Positions 45,859 through 49,229 of a DNA stretch of 49,229 nt are shown in pieces (the first letter of the stretch is position 1; each line of letters opens with the position of its first letter). Position numbers and translations under genes: made by a program. Where the stretch lies: NCBI GenBank assembly GCA_903826575.1, contig CAIKEU010000098.1:1-49229 (forward strand), written 5' to 3'. The notes beneath the pieces were generated by a model that was given only the letters and a program-made list of their open reading frames with translations, searched no databases and had not been told where the DNA came from. Origin of the DNA: an uncultured bacterium (lineage in GTDB: Bacteria > Actinomycetota > Actinomycetes > S36-B12 > CAIYMF01).

Positions 45859-46797
45859 TCAAGATCCCGAGTGGGATCCTGGGTTGGAATTTGTGACTGC
45901 CCCCGCAGCCGCGGTGTTGCGTCGCACGATGTACGCGCCGATGAGCCCGCCGATCAGTGGAAGACCGATCACGGCGGCCAAGATTAGCGGCAACGAGGTG
46001 CCTGAACTCGACCCGCTCGAACTCGCGACGTTACTTCCCGCAGCGCCGGCGTCACTCGATGCCGCTTGACTTCCAGCAGACACGGTGGGACTGGCCACCG
46101 ATGCAGGGGTGGTCGACGTCGTCGGAGTAGGCGCACCCACCACGATCGCAGACGGAGTAACGCTCGGATTCGCACCATGGAAAGTCGGCGAGGCGGACGG
46201 AAGATGCGACGGGCCGAGCATGTTCACTTCGCCAGAAACAGCCTTGCCAGCGCCGCAATCGCCACCGCCGCCTTGGACCAAGGTCCAGTGGGTGCCATCA
46301 ACCTTGATGATTGCGGCGGGGTATGTCTTGCGATACGGCTGCATATTGATGTTCGTGTAGTAAACGCGGACCTGGGCGAGGCCCTGCCACAGCGGCGCAA
46401 TGCTCGTAAAGTCTATAAGCGGCAGGTCGCCGTACGTTGCTTGGACGACCGGATGCTTCGGGTTCGAGTAGCGCGCGCTACCGGTCATCTGCTTGCCATT
46501 CCACAGTCCGGGATCCACCCCCTCGCGCGGCTGAAGCACGAATGCCACTGCCTTCCCAAGGGGCATGTAATAGCCCTCGGGCGCCGGTGCTGAAGAGATG
46601 TACTTCCAGACGAAAGGAATATCAGTGATGGACCCCGACGTAACTTCCTTGTCGTTCTTATCGCAAAACGTCAGCGATCCGAGGACATTACGGTCGTTGA
46701 ACGGAATCGAGACCGAATCCGCGCGCGCTGGTATCGCAACGAAAGTCAACGCGCTCAGGCAAAGAGCTAGGACTGCCAAAACACGACGTACAAACAT
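45859..46797 (-). CDS. Membrane-anchored surface protein sharing the same N-terminal domain
   Basis: A 312-residue protein. Residues 1-26 are a signal peptide (ALTFVAIPARA). Residues 35-175 are the shared domain: LGSLTFCDKNDKEVTSGSI (39-57), PREGVDPGLWNGKQMTGSA, LAQVRVYYTN and KVDGTHWTLVQ. A Ser/Thr/Ala stalk (about 200-265) leads to a transmembrane helix (LPLILAAVIGLPLIGGLIGAYIV) and a short cytoplasmic tail beginning RRN. The family is not recognised. Its ATG at 46797 overlaps the stop of the DUF916-like gene (TGATG), so the two are made together. The frame also has a TTG one codon earlier. Confidence 0.82.
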   Translation of the reverse strand: MFVRRVLAVLALCLSALTFVAIPARADSVSIPFNDRNVLGSLTFCDKNDKEVTSGSITDIPFVWKYISSAPAPEGYYMPLGKAVAFVLQPREGVDPGLWNGKQMTGSARYSNPKHPVVQATYGDLPLIDFTSIAPLWQGLAQVRVYYTNINMQPYRKTYPAAIIKVDGTHWTLVQGGGGDCGAGKAVSGEVNMLGPSHLPSASPTFHGANPSVTPSAIVVGAPTPTTSTTPASVASPTVSAGSQAASSDAGAAGSNVASSSGSSSGTSLPLILAAVIGLPLIGGLIGAYIVRRNTAAAGAVTNSNPGSHSGS

Positions 46798-47924
46798 CAA
46801 ACTGTCCCTGGAGTGGAGTTAGCCGACCCCGCCGATACGAGATCGGGATTGGATGAAGTGCTCGAAGCATCCGGGGTCGACGTCGGCGTGCGACGCATAC
46901 GTATGAACGCTGCTCCGATCGCGGCTAGACCGAGAAGACCCGCAAGCAACGTCCATGCGATGGCCCAGAAGTTCGTCGACGCGCTGGCTACCTCTGACGC
47001 TGGATCAGCATCACCGGCTACAGCGAGCCCGCTTACCGAAACATCGGCAGTCATGTAACCAACGGGCGTTACATCAGGAACGGTGACAGATACCTTCGCC
47101 GAGTTACCGGGCAGAAGCATCGGAACGTTAGCAAGCTTCGGGGCAGAAGTTGTCGGCCCGATAAGGCCATGCACACTCACTTCTTGCTGACCGCCAAGGC
47201 GCACGTTGCCGGTATTGGTGACGGTGTACGTAACGGTGACGTTTCCCTTGCCGAACGGGTTCACGGTTCCCGCGTAGGCAGCTTGGAGATCCTTAACTTC
47301 GAGACCCGGCGTCAAAACGCCAGCCACTCGAACTCCAAGGCGAATACCAACGCGCTGCTCGAGCTTGACGTTCGTACCGCGCTCACCCGGCGTCGTTCCC
47401 TCTGAAACGAGGGACGCCACGATGCCGGCCAAATGATCACCTACGTAGGCGGTCTTTGGAATGTGCACGACAAATGGGACGTAGACCTTTTCACGTGGTG
47501 CCAAATTGACGTAACCCTTAGACCCACGCCCGCCGAAGGTGACCCAGGCAGCTGCATCTTTCGGCTTCACATAGCCGGGCTGCAACGTGAGCGAGCCGTC
47601 ATCGGCGTTGAGGCCATCGGCTGCATAGAGGTTCAGAGTCAGTGGTTGGTACGTGAGGTTAACGACAGCAACCTCGTCAGAGACCAGCCCACCCTTGGGC
47701 GACAACATGTTGTAGTTCGGGCGGCGATCGACCTGATGATTCTTGCTCGGGCCGATGCCAAAAGTGACGACGGGCTTGCCAGCGGCGTCCGTAGCCGCCG
47801 AACCGCTTGGATTCGGAGACGGAGCCGGAGAAGGGGTTGTTGACGCTGCGAGCGCAGGCGATCCGGTCAATACAATGATCGAAACGGTAGCCGCTGCGGC
47901 CAGAACCTTACTTATCCTCAACAC
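46797..47924 (-). CDS. DUF916-like WxL-interacting membrane protein
   Basis: A 375-residue protein. Signal peptide at 1-26 (ATVSIIVLTGSPALAA). The ectodomain begins VTFGIGPSKN, then SPKGGLVSDEVAVVNLTYQPLTLNLYAADGLN (about 73-104), LAPREKVYVPFVVHIPK, GDHLAGIVASLVSEG and VGIRLGVRVAG, the pattern of the DUF916 (WxL-interacting, peptidoglycan-binding) domain. A second beta domain (VTYTVTNTGNVRLGGQQEV) is followed by a transmembrane helix at about 319-341 and a Ser/Thr tail inside. In Firmicutes such proteins tether WxL proteins to the wall; the gene upstream here encodes a WxL-like protein. TACGGT six bases before GTG 47924 sets the start, rejecting 26 further codons. Confidence 0.82.
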   Translation of the reverse strand: MLRISKVLAAAATVSIIVLTGSPALAASTTPSPAPSPNPSGSAATDAAGKPVVTFGIGPSKNHQVDRRPNYNMLSPKGGLVSDEVAVVNLTYQPLTLNLYAADGLNADDGSLTLQPGYVKPKDAAAWVTFGGRGSKGYVNLAPREKVYVPFVVHIPKTAYVGDHLAGIVASLVSEGTTPGERGTNVKLEQRVGIRLGVRVAGVLTPGLEVKDLQAAYAGTVNPFGKGNVTVTYTVTNTGNVRLGGQQEVSVHGLIGPTTSAPKLANVPMLLPGNSAKVSVTVPDVTPVGYMTADVSVSGLAVAGDADPASEVASASTNFWAIAWTLLAGLLGLAAIGAAFIRMRRTPTSTPDASSTSSNPDLVSAGSANSTPGTV

Positions 47925-47930
47925 GGGTTC

Positions 47931-47936
47931 ACCGTA
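47931..47936 (-). promoter_or_regulatory. Minus-10 element before the DUF916-like gene
   Basis: TACGGT on the minus strand ends six bases before GTG 47924, so the DUF916-like gene can be transcribed as a leaderless message separate from the WxL-like gene upstream. Confidence 0.5.
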
Positions 47937-48029
47937 CCCAGCCATCTGTGGCCATAAACCAAAGTAAAGATGAACGAAAGATGACGAACGACGGGCAATC
48001 ACTCACGGCCACCCCTCCCCGTTGATCCT

Positions 48030-49229
48030 TTAACTGCCCAACACTGAGAACGTCACCGTGCCCGCATAAGTGCCATCAAGCAGGTTCGTTGGCGCCCTGA
48101 TCGTCAGAGTCGCGGCGACGACCGTCGTACCCAGACCGGAGTTGGCGTGCAGAATCGGATGTGGAGAAGATCCACCAAGACCGAGCGATCCTGGGTCCGT
48201 CACCTGAACATGGGCTGCAGATGGGTTGTTAAAGCCGGTGAAGTTTTGGCCCGCCGTCGATGTGCCCGGGGTTTGCGATCCGAGGAACGTATTCGGGGTG
48301 GCGTTAGTACTGACCAGAGACGTCACATTCCACCCGACGTTTTGCGCACTAATCGATTGATTAGCATTGGGCGCCGCCACACCCACCTTGTTCAGGTTCG
48401 TAGAGATCAAGGACAACGTATAAGGCAGGTTTCCGGGACGAGTGTCCGCCATCGAAAGGCCAGTGATGTTGAGAGACGACGTGTACTCATCCGCGGTGGA
48501 ATTCAGGGTCAGAGCCGGCAGCAGCAACGGGGTGTTGATCGTCAAGGCGGTGGAGAGATCCAAGGTTCCTGCCGCAATCGACGTCTGAATGTTCTGAGGA
48601 TCACCTATTAGGCCGGTGATTACATTAAACGTCGCGGCGCTGCTTGATGACGCGCAAAACGACCCGAGCCCGCCATAGGCAGCCACGATCGTGTGCGCGG
48701 TCCCTGGGCTGGATGAACTAGTCAGACCCGAGAGGTTGATCGTGACAGCACCGGTCGAGCCAGCGGTGAGGGTTCCTGTCGCGTTGGCGGACGATGACCC
48801 ATCCACGTAGAACGCCACGGTACCCGTGGCAGGAGCCGCGCTCGTTGGCGTGACAACAGCGGTCGCCGTCAGCACATCCGTCGAGCCGAGCGTGACAGTT
48901 GCCTGGCTTAATGTGAGCGCGGTCGCAGGGTAAATCGCCGGCACGCGCTGAACCGTCAAGCTTGACGCACTCGAGGTGCCCGAGCCGAACAGACCCACCG
49001 GGGTGAAAGCAGCGGTGATGCTGTGAGAAACATCCGAGCCACCGGCGCAAGTGGATGTCGTATTCGTGAACATTGACGTTAGCGTGGCAACACCAGTGGT
49101 GCTGTTGTAGGTGGCTGCACCGAGATCGGTTGAGCCATCGAAGAAGTGAACAGAACCAGTCGCGCTCGAAGGCGTGACGGTCGAGGTAAGAGTCACGCTG
49201 TCACCGTTGGTGGCTGGTGAAACTGGTGA
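48030..49229 (-). CDS. WxL-like secreted surface protein, N-terminus beyond the window
   Basis: The frame is open to the last base, so the gene starts outside. The visible 399 residues hold two Ig-like Big_3_5-type domains: one with TLTSTVTPSSATGSVHFFDG and SHSITAAFTPVG, one with LTATAVVTPTSAAPATGTVAFYVDG and HTIVAAYGGLG. A C-terminal domain of about 190 residues follows with GLSMADTRPGNLPYTLSL and the ending NLLDGTYAGTVTFSVLG. The ADTR plus DGTYxGTVTF pattern is that of WxL cell-wall-binding domains, although the usual W of the first WxL motif is replaced here (NLPYTLS). It is upstream of the DUF916-like gene on the same strand, as in WxL clusters. Confidence 0.78.
   Translation of the reverse strand, partial: SPVSPATNGDSVTLTSTVTPSSATGSVHFFDGSTDLGAATYNSTTGVATLTSMFTNTTSTCAGGSDVSHSITAAFTPVGLFGSGTSSASSLTVQRVPAIYPATALTLSQATVTLGSTDVLTATAVVTPTSAAPATGTVAFYVDGSSSANATGTLTAGSTGAVTINLSGLTSSSSPGTAHTIVAAYGGLGSFCASSSSAATFNVITGLIGDPQNIQTSIAAGTLDLSTALTINTPLLLPALTLNSTADEYTSSLNITGLSMADTRPGNLPYTLSLISTNLNKVGVAAPNANQSISAQNVGWNVTSLVSTNATPNTFLGSQTPGTSTAGQNFTGFNNPSAAHVQVTDPGSLGLGGSSPHPILHANSGLGTTVVAATLTIRAPTNLLDGTYAGTVTFSVLGS

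Noticed and set aside
45863-45878. A GATCCC-GAGT-GGGATC hairpin as a terminator for the 45859-46797 gene
   Set aside because: It lies inside the last codons (Gly-Ser-His-Ser-Gly-Ser) and only six bases pair; it is more likely a by-product of the repeated residues.

Overview
This window is chromosomal DNA from an actinobacterium (Actinomycetota) of moderately high GC (high fifties percent by eye, not counted). The evidence is the gene set: a stand-alone GroEL2 with a CIRCE operator, a Mycobacterium-type SerC, CitA-like citrate synthase, DUF3027 and DUF3263 proteins, a VirR/LytR_C-like protein, GpgS, CysO, IdeR/DtxR, and an XPB helicase with its Rv0862c-like partner. Many GTG starts and many apparent leaderless starts (a TAnnnT hexamer 6-7 nt before ATG/GTG) also fit. 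Photolyase suggests exposure to light, so a free-living environmental (possibly freshwater) actinobacterium is likelier than a host-restricted one. Genus is not decidable from the sequence.

Layout. 1-5.4 kb: an amino-acid permease, a serine hydrolase of the beta-lactamase/S12 family, a small secreted sortase-like protein and an iron-dependent regulator. 5.5-16 kb: photolyase, an MFS carrier with PdxH, citrate synthase, SerC with an MFS carrier, a SAM methyltransferase, two tiny membrane proteins, DUF3027 and a cold-shock protein. This resembles the M. tuberculosis Rv0861c-Rv0889c neighbourhood (from memory). 16-25 kb: an epimerase, the Rv0862c-like protein and XPB helicase, separated by a translationally coupled GNAT plus N-acylamino-acid racemase/OSBS pair, then a membrane protein and a secreted Ala-rich protein. 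25-36 kb: TetR, GroEL2 with CIRCE, a toxin-antitoxin (TA) pair, a SAM-I riboswitch controlling a ThrC-like enzyme plus a CysO sulfur carrier, GpgS with an HExxH protein, and the DUF3263-LytR_C pair. 36-42 kb: an accessory stretch with a cupin, a potassium channel, three more TA modules, one broken ORF, a DksA-type protein and a secreted protein. 42-49.2 kb: a cell-surface locus on the minus strand that encodes a WxL-like protein (cut by the window end), a DUF916-like WxL-interacting protein, two secreted proteins sharing an unrecognised domain, and an LPxTG protein.

The most interesting points are: (1) the SAM-I riboswitch - ThrC-like - CysO unit, which may be a sulfur-carrier-dependent homocysteine synthase rather than a threonine synthase; (2) the actinobacterial WxL/DUF916/LPxTG surface locus and its duplicated new domain; (3) three unrelated-looking nucleotidyltransferase-fold TA modules, two with a clear operator palindrome, plus a VapBC pair with its own operator; (4) a divergent sortase-like protein. 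No rRNA, tRNA, CRISPR array, insertion sequence or prophage was recognised. No gene-free stretch exceeds about 300 bases.
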